A DNA stretch of 64,000 nucleotides from Taeniopygia guttata (Eukaryota; Chordata; Aves; Passeriformes; Estrildidae). The notes beneath the pieces were generated by a model that was given only the letters and a program-made list of their open reading frames with translations, was not told the DNA's origin and did no database searches. Made by a program: the position numbers and the translations under genes. The DNA lies in the NCBI RefSeq assembly GCF_048771995.1, contig NC_133032.1, positions 23,461,501 through 23,525,500 of the forward strand, given 5' to 3'. This document shows, one piece after another, positions 49,281-60,389 of this stretch; position 1 is the stretch's first letter; each line of letters begins with the position of its first letter.

Positions 49281-51730
49281 ACATCAAGTAAACTTTTTTC
49301 AAGGCTTTCACTACATCTAGAAAAAATATAATTGTTTTGTGAAAGATGCTGTCTGGAGTTGTGCAATGCAGACTCTGGCAGCGTTTTTGGTAGCAGTATT
49401 TGCTCTAAAATTAAGATGGATTTCAGCTAGAGAAACACAGTCTCCAATTCCCTGTTTAATGTGGATTTCTCTGCAGTGATCACGCAAGCAAACAAAACAC
49501 GCATGTACTCCCCACACACCCACCTCCAGGTACTTGCCAATAAAATAATGAAATGGGTGTGGAGAGAGGCATGTGTGTACCTATATATGCACAACAAAAA
49601 AGACATCACTTGACTTGCCTGCTAGGAAGTGTGTGTGTTATGTGTTTTTGAACACCAGCCAGAGTAGCTTATTTCTGTTTATTTAGAAAAAACAAAGGAA
49701 CAGGTGATGTGCAGCCCTTCAAGTGGCCCCACCAGAGGAGAGATCCTGAGCTTCTGACACTGTGTTCTCAGAGAGGTAGCAGCCTCTACAGTGACCGTGG
49801 TTGGTGGTTTCCTTCTGAGGTTTTGAAGGCACCTTATTACACACATTTTAGTTTTGTAATGTCTCTGAGAGACAGAGATGTTGTCACACAGCTTTTTGTC
49901 ACCTCTGTGGTGGGGACAGGCAGCTCTTGTATACACCGGTGGGACAGTGATGCTCCTAAGAGCTTCCTTCACTTTCCCATGCACTGAAATGCTTAGGAAA
50001 AGGAAATACTCAGGCCTCCAGTTATTTATTTCTTTCCTTGAAAATCTCTGTGCACCCATGTCCTCTACATAAAAATGCTGCTGTGGGACTGTCCTAAGTG
50101 ATTATACCTGAGAAGAGGAATCAGATGGCCAAACGCAGCAAGTTGCACAGGCACGTCCAAACTTAGGAGTTTTCACTACCCACTTTCTGACACAAAAGGC
50201 TTTTACTTGTAGTCCTAAAAGGACTTTTTCTTCAGTAATTTTATCTGTAAGGACCTAAAGCCACTAGCAATGAGTGGGAGGAATCCAGCCCTGCAGCAGC
50301 ATGCACCAGCACAGGCAGGAGGTCCTGTTTGCCCAAGGGGACTTCCCACCTGGCAGTGGCATGGCACTGTTGGGAGGTTTTGCAAAGGGAGTTGGTGAAT
50401 GAGGAGCCATTCCCCTTGCTATTTAAAATGTCACACAGATTTCTAACAATCCTTCCTTGCTTTCCAAAAAAAAAAAAAAAAAACAACCTTTATTTTTTTT
50501 TCTTTTTTTTTTGGTGCTGGATATTTGCTCCTGAAGTAGTAGCACAAGGTGTTCTATGACTTGATGCTAGCAAGTATTTCAAAAGTATTTCAAGTGTTTT
50601 TCTTGCAGCTATTCATAAAGGATTTAAGGTCTTATGCCGACCTAAAACTCTCAGGAGGGATGAGCAAGAGAATCATTCTCTCAGAATGTAGGAAACAATG
50701 GCTACATAAAGGAAAATTCATAGCATGTCACAACTTTAGCTATATCTGTAAATTAGCCCACTACTAGACACAGTTTTTGCTGTTAGTTCAGGTTGATTAC
50801 CTGAATTGTAGGTATTCACTGTAACAAAGAGAAAGAAGTTCATTGGTTTAGCCTTAAAAAATCTGACATTAAGTTGTCTACTGTCTATGGGCTTTTCCCT
50901 GCTGTGTGGCTCTGGGTGCTGCCTTCCAGGGTTCTGGGAGCAGCACAGCTCCTGCTGCAAAACCCACCACCTTGGCTGTGCCCAGCTCCCACCACCCCAG
51001 AGGGAGATGAGCCCCTGGAATGCTGCAAGGGGTGTGTGGGTATACCCTGGGTGGAAGGAAGGGAGAAGCTGCTGCTTCCCAGTAAATGTTCCCATGTGTC
51101 TGGACCTAGAGCTGCCATGTTGTCCTTTTACAGACCCTTCAGGTTGTGCTTGTGGGAAACAGAGGAGTAGGTTTGCATTCACAAAAATATTATTTATATC
51201 ATTATAACTATTTATAGGCTTTCGGAAATATTTTTGAAGTTTGCTTATTGCTCCACAGGGAGATTTGAAATTATATGACTTTGTGAAAATAAAAAAATAT
51301 GGTGCAGATCAACCTGCTCAGCTGAGATGGGTTTGTAGGGGACAGGGACTTCCCTGTGCCGCTCCTCTAAGAATGAACTTAGCCCAGACATCAGTGTGAA
51401 CTGACATGCCTGCTGCTGAACTGAACCATTTTTAGCAAGGAGGTGTTGAGCAGGGAAGGATGAAGACATTTCCATGTTGTGGTGCCACATTTACCCAGGC
51501 TCAGGGTCAGTGTGAAATGGAGCTGATGGATGACATGGGTTCACATAAAAGTAGGTCTTGGCAAAAGACTTGGGTGAGAACTTCCTTGGGAGAAAAGAGA
51601 CTATATTCTTTTGGGTATTGCCAAGGTTCTTGAGGAGGGAAAAAATTAAAGAAGTCGATGTAACTTCAGTGCTTTCAAACAGAATTGCTTTTTATGTATT
51701 GCTGGAAATTTCATGTTAAAAAAGTTACGT
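49281..51730. other. Non-coding stretch, no gene recognised
   Basis: Mixed DNA with frames up to 148 codons (50736-51182, minus) that are overlapped by plus-strand frames and have no domain. Low-complexity A and T tracts near 50.47-50.51 kb are listed separately. Confidence 0.5.
50466..50512. repeat. Poly(A) tract facing a poly(T) tract
   Basis: A18 (50466-50483) is followed nine bases later by T9, one C and T10 (50493-50512). The two halves are complementary and could pair as a hairpin. It is low-complexity sequence with no known element. Confidence 0.88.
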
Positions 51731-51779
51731 GTTTGTTTGTTTGTTTGTTTTGGGTTGGGTTTGTTTTTTGGGTTTTTTT
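51731..51779. repeat. (GTTT)n microsatellite with G/T-rich extension
   Basis: Five perfect GTTT units (51731-51750) run into TGGGTTGGG and GGG-spaced T runs. It is a low-complexity microsatellite. Confidence 0.9.
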
Positions 51780-52029
51780 AATACCATCTTCAAAGAAAAT
51801 ATTTACTTCAAGTAAAATAGTGAAGATTTTCTGTCAGCGAAGATCTTCTCTTTCTGTACAGCTTTACAATACCCAAATATATTACTGGTCGACGAAAAGT
51901 GAGACAGAATTTTCCCAAAACACAGCTGAAGTTTTTTCCTGCTTTAGACAAGGTCAGTTCTCAACTTTGGTTTTGGTAGGAGAGTCGGCTCTGATCTGCT
52001 GCCGCCAAAAAATAAATGTACTCTGGCTA

Positions 52030-52255
52030 GAGAGAAAGCTGGAGGTGCAGCTGCCCGGGACGCGCGGGCCGAGGGCCGCTGGCCCCAGGGTGCGGTGTGT
52101 GGAGCCCGCAGAGCCCGTGCTTGGCCTCTGCCCGTGGGGCCACGGCGGCTGAGCTGCCTTTGCCGGCACGTTTGTCGCCGCGCACGGAGCAGCCGAGCGG
52201 CGCTCGCTGCGACTCTCGCGCCTGCCTTGAAACCCTGCCTACGGCGGCGCTTTAA
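52030..52255. promoter_or_regulatory. CpG-dense island
   Basis: By eye about 28 CpGs fall within 52021-52260, far above the surrounding DNA, with several CGCG and CCGCGC runs. The island ends abruptly in an AT-rich block full of inverted repeats (52260-52400); a milder G+C-rich part follows at 52395-52560. This arrangement fits an unmethylated regulatory island or the promoter of an unrecognised transcript. Open frames on both strands (such as 51944-52270 minus) reflect high G+C and show no known domain. Confidence 0.5.
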
Positions 52256-52257
52256 AA

Positions 52258-52400
52258 CAGAATCATTCATTATTAATTAGGTCACAATTTAAAAATCCTA
52301 CGGATGCATTCGCGACACTAAATGAGCCGATCGCAAATAATGCGATTGTAATGAATTCCAAAGGAATAAATAATGGCTGAGCCATTAGCATAAAGTGCCA
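52258..52400. promoter_or_regulatory. Candidate conserved non-coding element with three consecutive inverted repeats
   Basis: Starting with CATTATTAATTAGGTCAC, the block then carries three inverted repeats in series. ATCGCA/TGCGAT lies at 52330-52346 with a 5-base centre. ATTCC/GGAAT lies at 52355-52367 with a 3-base centre. TAATGGCTGAGCCATTA lies at 52371-52387, with 8-bp arms around one base. The last presents two inverted TAAT homeodomain half-sites. Several CpGs persist in AT-rich context. This strongly suggests protein-binding DNA, probably an enhancer core beside the CpG island. No protein-coding frame fits. Confidence 0.52.
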
Positions 52401-52620
52401 GCCGCAGCTCTGCGCTGCCCGCCTGCCCGCCTGGCAGCGCTTCCGAGCCCGCCCAGCCGGGCCAGGCGCGGGGATCCTGCCACAGGCTGCGGGGGTGGCC
52501 CTGCTGGGAGCCGGGGGTGCCGGTGCTGTCCCACCCCCGGCATGCTGAGGGGGGGCAGGATTCTTTGCTGACTCCCACTGGGGCTTGCAGTGCCATCGCC
52601 CCCAGGAAGGCCACCCCAGA
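52401..52620. promoter_or_regulatory. G+C-rich shoulder of the CpG island
   Basis: The sequence returns to high G+C, with CpGs concentrated at about 52410-52510 and fading towards 52600. It likely belongs to the same regulatory domain as 52030-52400. Overlapping open frames on the minus strand are attributed to composition. Confidence 0.35.
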
Positions 52621-52679
52621 GTCCCTTTGCAGGCACGAAATAAGATAATATGGAAGCATGCAGGAAGATATTTTTGCAA

Positions 52680-52900
52680 TTTTTATTCTAATATATAATC
52701 AGAGCTTTTGTTCCATGTCTTGCGCGGGCAAATTAATTAGAAATTTATCTGACCAGGAGCTCAGTGCAGTGTACATTTAAAGCAGAGGACATCTCTGTGC
52801 ATTTGTTTACTCTACATCATGGAACAATTATCTGCCCACTTAGGAAATTCAGCATTTGTTTCTATTTTAATAGAACTTCCTAAGCATACAAAAATATCAG
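52680..52900. promoter_or_regulatory. AT-rich candidate conserved non-coding element
   Basis: AT-rich complex sequence contains GCAAATTAATTAGAAATTT near 52729-52747 (homeodomain palindrome TTAATTA), a TTGCGCGGGC word just upstream, and an ACAATTATCTG word near 52825. No open frame of 60 codons or more lies within it. It closes the 52.0-52.9 kb cluster. The call is textural. Confidence 0.35.
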
Positions 52901-53758
52901 ACCACTTCTGATTGTAGCATGCTTATAAACCTCCAAGAGGAAAACACCACTTGCAACCTCCCTTCTCCCACCCAGAGCATTGCCCCAGGTGCTTCCAGGA
53001 GGCCACCAGGCATGCAGCAGCTCCAGCCTGCAGTGGGAAAGATCTACACAGTGCTGGCAGTGACAGCACAGCCACCTGGGCAAGAAGAGAGCTCAGAGAG
53101 CAGGAAAATAAGACAGGATGAGGCTGGAGGGAGAAGGATGCAGGGAAGTAAAACAGGGGTGGTGGGGTTCTGGGAAAGTGCTGTTTCCCCAAGCTGTGTG
53201 GCTGTGATGTGACAAAGTGACATGGTAAACACTGCACCAGTGGCTCTGGGGACTTTGGCCCAGGACAGACCCTTCCATCAGCCTCACCAGGCGCCCTGGC
53301 ATATTAAATAAGAACAGGCAGAACAGGTAACAGCGTGGTGGTGGGACCAGTTTTGTCAGCGTCCCTTCCCTCCCAGCATCCAAGCAGACAGGCGCGTCAG
53401 GTGCTTATGCCCCTCTCATGTCTGCTGTTAAAAAACCCAGCCAGGGAATGTCATTAGAAACAGCCACACCATCTGCCTTTTCCTCCCCTCCCCTTTAAAT
53501 AAGGAAACACCTTGTCAAACACATCCCACTAAATATCCCTAACACCCTCCCGCGCGCTTCGCGCTCAGCGGTTCATGGGATCGTGCACCATCTGGACCCT
53601 CGCACTCCTTCTCACTGGCAAGGCCCCGGCTCGGACCCACCGCGTGCCCATGGCCAGGGGAAGGTTTGCACCACCCACAGCCACACATGGCAGCAGGAGG
53701 TCACAGAAGTAACCAAAGCAATGAGTTCATGGGGAAAAAAAAGACCAGCAATTCCGTA
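52901..53758. other. Non-coding stretch, no gene recognised
   Basis: Mixed DNA with overlapping frames under 105 codons on both strands. A small CpG cluster (CGCGCGCTTCGCGC) lies near 53550-53565. No gene or transposon is recognised. Confidence 0.5.
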
Positions 53759-53759
53759 T

Positions 53760-53950
53760 CCTTAAACCTAGAAAATTAACCAAGGAGGACCTTAAACATA
53801 GACATTTATTAACATGTAAATGGACTGAGTCAGCAATTAGTTAATAGTCAGGATAATTGAATAGAATATAGCAATGAAAGTGCCATGTAATTATTCTCAT
53901 TTCATTTAAGATAAATATTTACTACAATTGTAGGATTTTCCCTGTCTTTG
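53760..53950. promoter_or_regulatory. AT-rich candidate conserved non-coding element
   Basis: Complex AT-rich sequence contains GCAATTAGTTAATAG, GATAATTGAATAG and GTAATTATTCTCA words (homeodomain cores) and no open frame. The call is based on motif clustering only. Confidence 0.33.
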
Positions 53951-54404
53951 GCAAGGAGCACCACTATCGAAGTATCAAACTGTGTCAAAGTTTCTCAAGA
54001 ACTTAAAAGGCAGGTTGCCACTTCCTGTCCTCATGGTGCTGGTCCCTGATGCTGTGGATAAGCATGGTCGAGGAGCACTTCCCACTCTCCTGTGTTTGGG
54101 ATGGCTCCTGTGGGACCCAGTGACCAGTGCCTGTGGGCCCTGAGCCACACAAGGTGGGCGCTGCGTGTGGTTTGGGGCTTGCACTGGCTCAGATCCCTCC
54201 TGCCACAGCCCTGCAAAGCCAGGCAGTGTCTCAAGCACATGTGCACACACGGCCCCCCAGCCCTGCTCACTGACCGTGCAGATGAGTCTTTGTTCTTGGT
54301 GATTACTGTGCAGACAACACACTCACCCGGCTGCACCGAGACACTGCGTACGCAACCATGCGATGTGCTGATAAGGGAAATAGTGTGGAGAAGAGCCTAA
54401 GGAG

Positions 54405-54840
54405 ATAGAAGAACATTATTTTAAATTATCTTGAACATAAAAAATAAAGTGAGGATTTGGCAACCTTGCAGCAAAAACCTCAAAACCAGTTATTTCTTTT
54501 AAATAAAAACAAAAATGAGAAACAGTAACTATTAGAAATCCCACCTGGTGCTTTCTCTGCGTTAATGATGCTTTTTAAATTGCATGTGGGTAAATGGTAA
54601 TTTTGTCTCACACCATTAAAAACTAATGGAACCCTTGATGATAAGAAATGCCATAGCTAGCTTGTTGGAAAACGTTTAATTAATAAAGTAATAAAATTAT
54701 TGTAAACTAGTGCAGTTTCACAGAGGATTCAGTGGGATATAAAACAGATAAAACATCCTTGAGAGTTGATACAAGAAATAAATGCTCCTCTATAAAAAAC
54801 AGTGCTATAAACTTAAGCTGGTCTGTGTTATACTGACTTA
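54405..54840. promoter_or_regulatory. AT-rich candidate conserved non-coding element
   Basis: About 430 bases of AT-rich complex DNA have no open frame of 60 codons or more. It holds a CACCTG E-box near 54542, GTTAATGATG near 54561 and a GTTTAATTAATAAAG stretch near 54675. It forms a pair with the 53.76-53.95 kb block. The evidence is textural. Confidence 0.33.
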
Positions 54841-57800
54841 ACACAAGCTATGATGAAATAAAGATGTTTGGATGAGCCTTTCATGGGAAGTAGTGGGAAA
54901 ACCTCCTGAGTGCAGACAGGTGTTTTCGTGAGGAGCAGAAAGCCAGCACACCTCTCCCTGCACTGATGTGAGCCCAAAGGTAGCTGCTGGTGGGCTTTGC
55001 AGCCCTGTGAGGCCATAAGAGCAATTCTGATGGTGTTATTGCTGTTACTGTCCTGATCCAGAAGCTCTGAGTGGCTTTGGGGTAAGGCACCACCCCACTC
55101 TGCTGCTACAGCCACTTTGATGTACAATTTTCATGAAACAAGTGGTATCAGAGAGTGGAGAGGAGGGATCAGACGATTTCCTGCCCTAGGGAATTACCCC
55201 GGTGCTCAATGTAGCTGGATTTCAGCTCCAGGGAGGTGGCCAGCTGGTGGCACGGCTGTGACACCAAGCTTGTACACATTGGTGCATGTGTATGACATCC
55301 CAGCTGTTCCACAGGATAAAAAGGTTGGAGAGTGGCAGGTATGGGTAAAAACATGTTGGCAGAGAAGGTGGGTTACCGCTCCTCATCCTGCTGCTACCCC
55401 AGTTCGTGCTTCACATCCTCCTGCAGACATTTTCTAGCAAGTTTTGGGAATGGTTTCCTGTAACTGGGAGACTGTAGAGAGGCTTTCTGCATTGCATGAG
55501 CTGCGCCAGGTACCCCTGGTATGTACACACCCATGTACAGGAATCCCTAAGTTTCCATTACACTCACACTTCAAGAATTTGCACATGTTTAGCTTCAGGA
55601 TGGATGTAATTTCCCAGGTGCCCAAACTTCCCTTTGTCCTGAAACTCAAGCTGCAAATCTCAGTGACAAGCACCATCAGCTCTATTTGTGAGCGCTCAGC
55701 CCATGGTGATGGGACACTGGAGGAAAGAACGTCTGGAAGAAAGGCACACACAGGCACATCCTGTATTTTGGGGTGTCATAAGAGCCACTTGCAGCACTGG
55801 CACTTGTCAGCCCCTATGCAGAACCAGCACTGCCAGGGCAGCTATGCGAAGCAATGCCAAGCAATGCCAGCACTCTGAGATGTGCCACAGACAGATCTGG
55901 AAGGTTTGGAACCAACATGGGCCAGTATTTTTCTAAATGCCAATGACATTTCTCTGCAAAGAGCTGGAAGTGTTTCTTTAGTGGGCAGGCATGCCTTCTT
56001 TCCTCCCATATCACAATAGTTGATGCTCACAGTAGGAAATGAGGGACACTGCTGTGCTCCCAGTGTGGATGGTTTCTTTTACCAGAGCTTTGTACAAACA
56101 CCATCACAGCCATGGTCTCTGCCTCCCATAGAACTAAAATAAATGATACTGCAGTATGTATAACTGGTACATTGCTGCAGCACGAAGGTTAATGCTTATG
56201 GCTTGGTTGCAATAAGAGGATGATCAGACCTTACTCATAGAAAGTCTGGTCTCCCACCAAGCCTCCACAGACACTGTTGTGACACTTATATGACCATAGC
56301 TTCTGGTTAGTGTTTGAAGCAACATCTACTTTTCATTTGAGCGTCTCTGGTTACCTCATCAGTCTCCACCTTGATCATAAGTTAGAAGCCATCCTGCTTG
56401 ATCTGTAGTTTTAAAATGAGGTGGGTGATTTTTTTAAAGAACATCAGCATAAATAACACTGCTGACAATAATTTCCTGGGTGCCACACCACACCAAGGGC
56501 TCCTTACTCACTTTGGCCTTGACATATGGAGAGTCTGGCAATATAAAATCTTTTCCCCACCCAAGGCACCATCCGCCTCTGGGAAACCTATTGTGGTTTC
56601 CTCTTGTAGGCAGGTTTATTTTTGAGGTAGCCTCAACAATGTGGGCATGGGGAGAAGGCTGCTGCTCTTTGCTGAGGCAGAGTGAAAATGTTTATGGGGC
56701 TCCATAATTCAGCCCCACTGGAAATACCGGCAATGACTTTTCTATTTCCATGGTGTGTGAGAAATGAAAACATGAGCGGGAGTGCACAGAAGATTGGTAT
56801 GGCCAAAGCTGGGATATTTGTTCCCTGGCAAACTGTGGTTGCTCTTGATTTAGCCACAGTTTTCCCAGCTGATGTTTTGCAAACCCCACAGAAGATTCAG
56901 CTTTCAAGGCTGTGAAAGTGAACATGGGGCTGGAAGCCGCCTCTGCGCACACTGGCAGGGAGTCAGACCAAGCCTCCTTCTTTCAGAAGATGTTGCTTGT
57001 TCCAGGACTGCGTGGCTGTGGGGGCAGTTTGGGGAAGGAGATTTAATCTTTTATTTTTCCCATATGTCATAAGTATGTCTAAGATGATGACAAAATAATA
57101 AGTTGGTGGCTGCTGGAAACTTTTTTTTTAGCAGCTGTGTTTTTAGAATATTATAATTAACCATCCTTTTGCCTTAATCACTTAAAGACTTCTAAAATAA
57201 CTGGGAGTTTACTGTACCTTTTCTCAACTTAAAGCTTTCCCATGGGGGGATTATGACTATTTTCAGGAAGGGAGGGCAGAAGAAGCAGGGCAGAGCTAGA
57301 AATACAGAGTCAAGTTTGTCAGTCTGGATTACAGTATAAATTACTAAAATTGCTGTAGTGATTTTAACTTACAGTTATTGTACTAGGAGCAGGAAAAGAG
57401 ATGACATTGTATTTCATCTGCACATTGACTGAGTCACTTTGCCTGGGCTCATTTTTTGCAGAAATTCTAATGAAGTAAGTGTGGTATTTATTGGAAAAAA
57501 ATAAAGGGTGAACTGTGAATAAAGGGAAAAGAACAATTAAAAGCTGGCTCTTAATAAAGCAAGTGGGTGACAGGGCTGTCTCCCCACTCAGTTCCGGCAC
57601 TAGGCTCAGGTAAAAGCAGAGGGCTGTGGCTCAATGATGGACTCGTGTCTGTCAGTGTTAGATTTTCGGGGTTTTTTTTATAAATGACATGTTTTCTTTT
57701 GGCAGATGGGAACACGCCTTGAAGAATAAATTTTTTGGAGGCAAATTGGCTGCCTGGAAATATATTTAGGAACCTGTCAGGTGCTGTGAGTGTCAGCTCC

Positions 57801-57870
57801 ACCCCAGCTGAGCTGGCCAGCACTGCTCTGCTGCTCGCTCCTCCAGTCTCCTCCCAGACCCTCCAATTCC
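54841..57870. other. Non-coding stretch, no gene recognised
   Basis: Mixed DNA. The longest frame is 144 codons at 55444-55878 (plus), unrecognisable and overlapped by minus frames. The part at 57060-57560 is AT-rich and may hold further regulatory sequence, including a TGACTGAGTCA AP-1-like word near 57426. A 10-base word AAGCAATGCC is duplicated head-to-tail at 55849-55868. Confidence 0.48.
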
Positions 57871-57879
57871 CCAGCCGAC

Positions 57880-58210
57880 CACTGCCAGGCCAGAGCAAAA
57901 ATAACAACTCCGATACAAGATTTGCTCTGGATATTGCTGATATTGCTTTGTGCCTGCCTTATAAAACTTCCCCGTTGGCTATTTCTCCAGCCAGGGGATT
58001 TTACCCAGATGAATGTGCTTGCCTCCCTCTCACCAGCTGCCAAAATCCAACTTATCTGTAAGTGGAAATAATGCTTGGCCTCGGGTCGATCAGAGCCGCA
58101 ATGCTCTTTACGAGAGGAGGCGAAATAAAACCATTCCCCGTGTTAACAGCTGCGAAAGTCGACGTGCTGAGAGGTTAAGTGATTTGCCGGGTGTGAAGTA
58201 GGATGGTGCC
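57880..58210. promoter_or_regulatory. Candidate conserved non-coding element with possible MIR-like core
   Basis: Complex sequence with many retained CpGs (near 57879, 57911, 57972, 58082-58087, 58096, 58111, 58121, 58139, 58153, 58160, 58163 and 58188). The segment at 58166-58200 (GCTGAGAGGTTAAGTGATTT then GCC) resembles the core of the ancient MIR SINE in reverse orientation. MIR remnants are rare in birds unless kept by selection, so this could be an exapted SINE. The resemblance is short and could be chance. No protein-like frame is recognised. Confidence 0.38.
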
Positions 58211-59280
58211 TGGCTCTCGGGAACCCTTTTTTGGGAGGGGGGGGGGTCAGGAGGGCAGTGGAGGAGGGGACCACAGACCCCAGGCGTCGCCACAATTCCC
58301 ATTCCCACAGGAGCACCTGGTGGGGGGAACCACCTGTAACATGCCTTCCCCCAGGCCAGGAGTAAGCAAAGTTTTACCAGGAAAAAAATATATTCTGCAA
58401 AAATCCTCCTAAATTAGGTACTGAAAGCGGGTGTTGGGTTTTATGAGCCAGCATCAGAAATAGGTGGCAGCTGGAAAGATTTTGGAACATCTCAGAAGTG
58501 CCTAAGCGTTGGGAGGTAAGCAAGGGAAGAGATAGATTAAGCCAAAACCCAGACGCCAGAAGCCTCAATCAGTGCTCATGTCCAGCACAGTCTCTCGTCT
58601 GCCTCCGGACATTTAGGCCACAATTAACCAAGATAAATGGGCACCTTTAGTGATTCAGGATGTCCAAATCAGACCCCAAGTATTTATATTGTTCTTCAAT
58701 ATAGGTGGTGCAGCATATGTTCATACAGCAGAATAGTTCATTTCTAGAAATGTAATATTTTTTGCCACTTTATTCAAGAGATGTGCTAGACATGAAGTGG
58801 CTATATATGTACAGGTAAAGGTAATAGAAAAGATACCATAAAAGGCACACTGAAAAATTAAGCAGTGTTGTTCCCCAGTTTTGTAGGGTCGGTAAAACTG
58901 ATAGCAGCTCCCTAGCAGTGGCTTCATCTCCACGCTCACAGTGTGTGTTCTTAACACCTTCCTTCTCTGCAAAACTGAAGTATTTAACCCAAAACATACA
59001 AACAAATCTGTTATTCTTCTCCTTTATTAACCTTCCGAGTCCTCTGAAATCGCACACAAGGAGAATGCTCTTCCCTTTTCCTTTGTCTGGGAGACAAGGT
59101 TTAAACTTTACATGCAAATAGACACATACATACATGTAAACCTACCCGTGTAATCAGGCACATGCAGCATACTCTTTCTTCTCTATAAATATATATACAC
59201 ATATGTATATCCACAGATATGCAGGCATGTGTGCATATGTGTGTGTACAAAGAGAGAGAAAAAGACTTTGAAAATTAAAG
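58211..59280. other. Non-coding stretch, no gene recognised
   Basis: It begins with a G-run-rich patch (GGGAGGGGGGGGGG near 58234) and continues as AT-moderate DNA. A minus frame of 121 codons (58770-59135) has no recognisable domain. The TA/TG-rich microsatellite near 59.2 kb is listed separately. Confidence 0.5.
59184..59265. repeat. Alternating purine-pyrimidine low-complexity tract
   Basis: Interrupted TA, CA and TG dinucleotide stretches are followed by GAGAGAG. It is an imperfect microsatellite. Confidence 0.75.
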
Positions 59281-59530
59281 ACAAATGTTAGAGAATGATA
59301 TTCCCAAGCCCTCAAATCCCTAATCATGAGTTTGATGCAATATTTGCCCTAATGGGAAATGATAACTGGCACTATTCCAAAGCAAACCTCGAAGAAAGGA
59401 GCAATAAAAAAGGAAAATGCTAGCTTGGCAGTTAAAGAAAGAGGAGCCGAAGCGAGAACTGCTGTCGGAGATAATAAAGAATTAACCACAAACCCCTTTT
59501 CTATTAAGCACAAAAAAGGATATTAAAATA
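59281..59530. promoter_or_regulatory. Candidate conserved non-coding element
   Basis: Complex AT-rich sequence has CCTAATCATGAG, GCCCTAATGGG and GAATTAACCACAAAC words (the last RUNX-like, AACCACA) and isolated CpGs (near 59390, 59448, 59453 and 59466). No open frame runs through it. A CpG-rich patch follows within 50 bases. The call is textural. Confidence 0.37.
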
Positions 59531-59569
59531 ACATGCCCCCTCCCTAAATGTTTCAAGGCTTGTGTCATG

Positions 59570-59730
59570 CTTCTCTGCGCAGCTTCCCGGGACGTTGTGC
59601 GGTGCAGGGCTGCAGCCAGCCCCGTGCAGCCGCCTCCCGCTCCCTTCCCGTGCGAGGGAGCCGCGCCACTCCAGCGCACAGCGAGGCACAAGGACGCTCC
59701 TGGCTTCCTCAGCTCACACAGCGTTTTCCA
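59570..59730. promoter_or_regulatory. Small CpG-rich patch
   Basis: By eye about 14 CpGs lie within roughly 130 bases, with CCGCGCC and CCCGGGACG words. Overlapping frames on both strands (up to 135 codons) reflect composition. It may be part of a regulatory element with the preceding block. Confidence 0.4.
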
Positions 59731-60034
59731 ACCTTGCCCTTTCCAGGGAGAGGGCACTGGCTGTGATGGGGCAGTTCCGAGGGGCTCCCTCTCCCCTTCC
59801 CTCCCCTCGGGAATCCTACACATTGGGATGCCTGCTGTGCAATGCAGCTTAGCTGCTGTGTTTCCCATCATGTCCATAGGCACAAAGACATCATTTAAGT
59901 ATACACTGATTTCCAGTTATAGCAGCAAACAAATGTTTTTACCTTCATGTTCTTACTTCTATTTTTGCATTTAGGGCATTTTCTCACTAAGACTTACATG
60001 CCATAAATTGAACAAAAATGCCACAGGTCTGGGA

Positions 60035-60035
<1 letters not shown>

Positions 60036-60066
<31 letters not shown>
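60036..60066. repeat. Poly(A) tract, 31 A
   Basis: This is the longest homopolymer in the window, an uninterrupted run of 31 A following GGGAC. No upstream retroposed sequence or flanking target-site duplication is obvious. Length in assemblies is often unreliable at such tracts. Confidence 0.92.
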
Positions 60067-60068
<2 letters not shown>

Positions 60069-60389
60069 GCAAAAAATTGAATCAACAGCTGCTAGGTATA
60101 GGAGAAAAGAAAATAGAATGGAGGCTCACAACTCTGGATGTAGGAGCCTCCTGGGGCATGCTGAAATGTTACCAACAAAGAAAGGTGCTGCTTGCCGTGC
60201 ATGTGTGTGTGCCTTGGATGCCCTCATGGAGCTCTCCACAGCCAGGAATGCACTGGAGAGCCCCAAATCAACACCATTTCTGCCAAATGAAATCTCAAAT
60301 GATGTACAGGGTTTTGGTAACTGATGTTACCCATTTCATGATTACCCAAACCATTTTAGTAGCAAAATTGAAATTAGGCATTCTTTGAA

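Noticed and set aside
55625..55640. TTCCCTTTGTCCTG as a miR-204/211-like seed
   Set aside because: It departs from the mature sequence after the seed and no matching hairpin arm is visible.
60036..60066. A31 as the tail of a processed pseudogene
   Set aside because: No mRNA-like body or target-site duplication could be recognised upstream.
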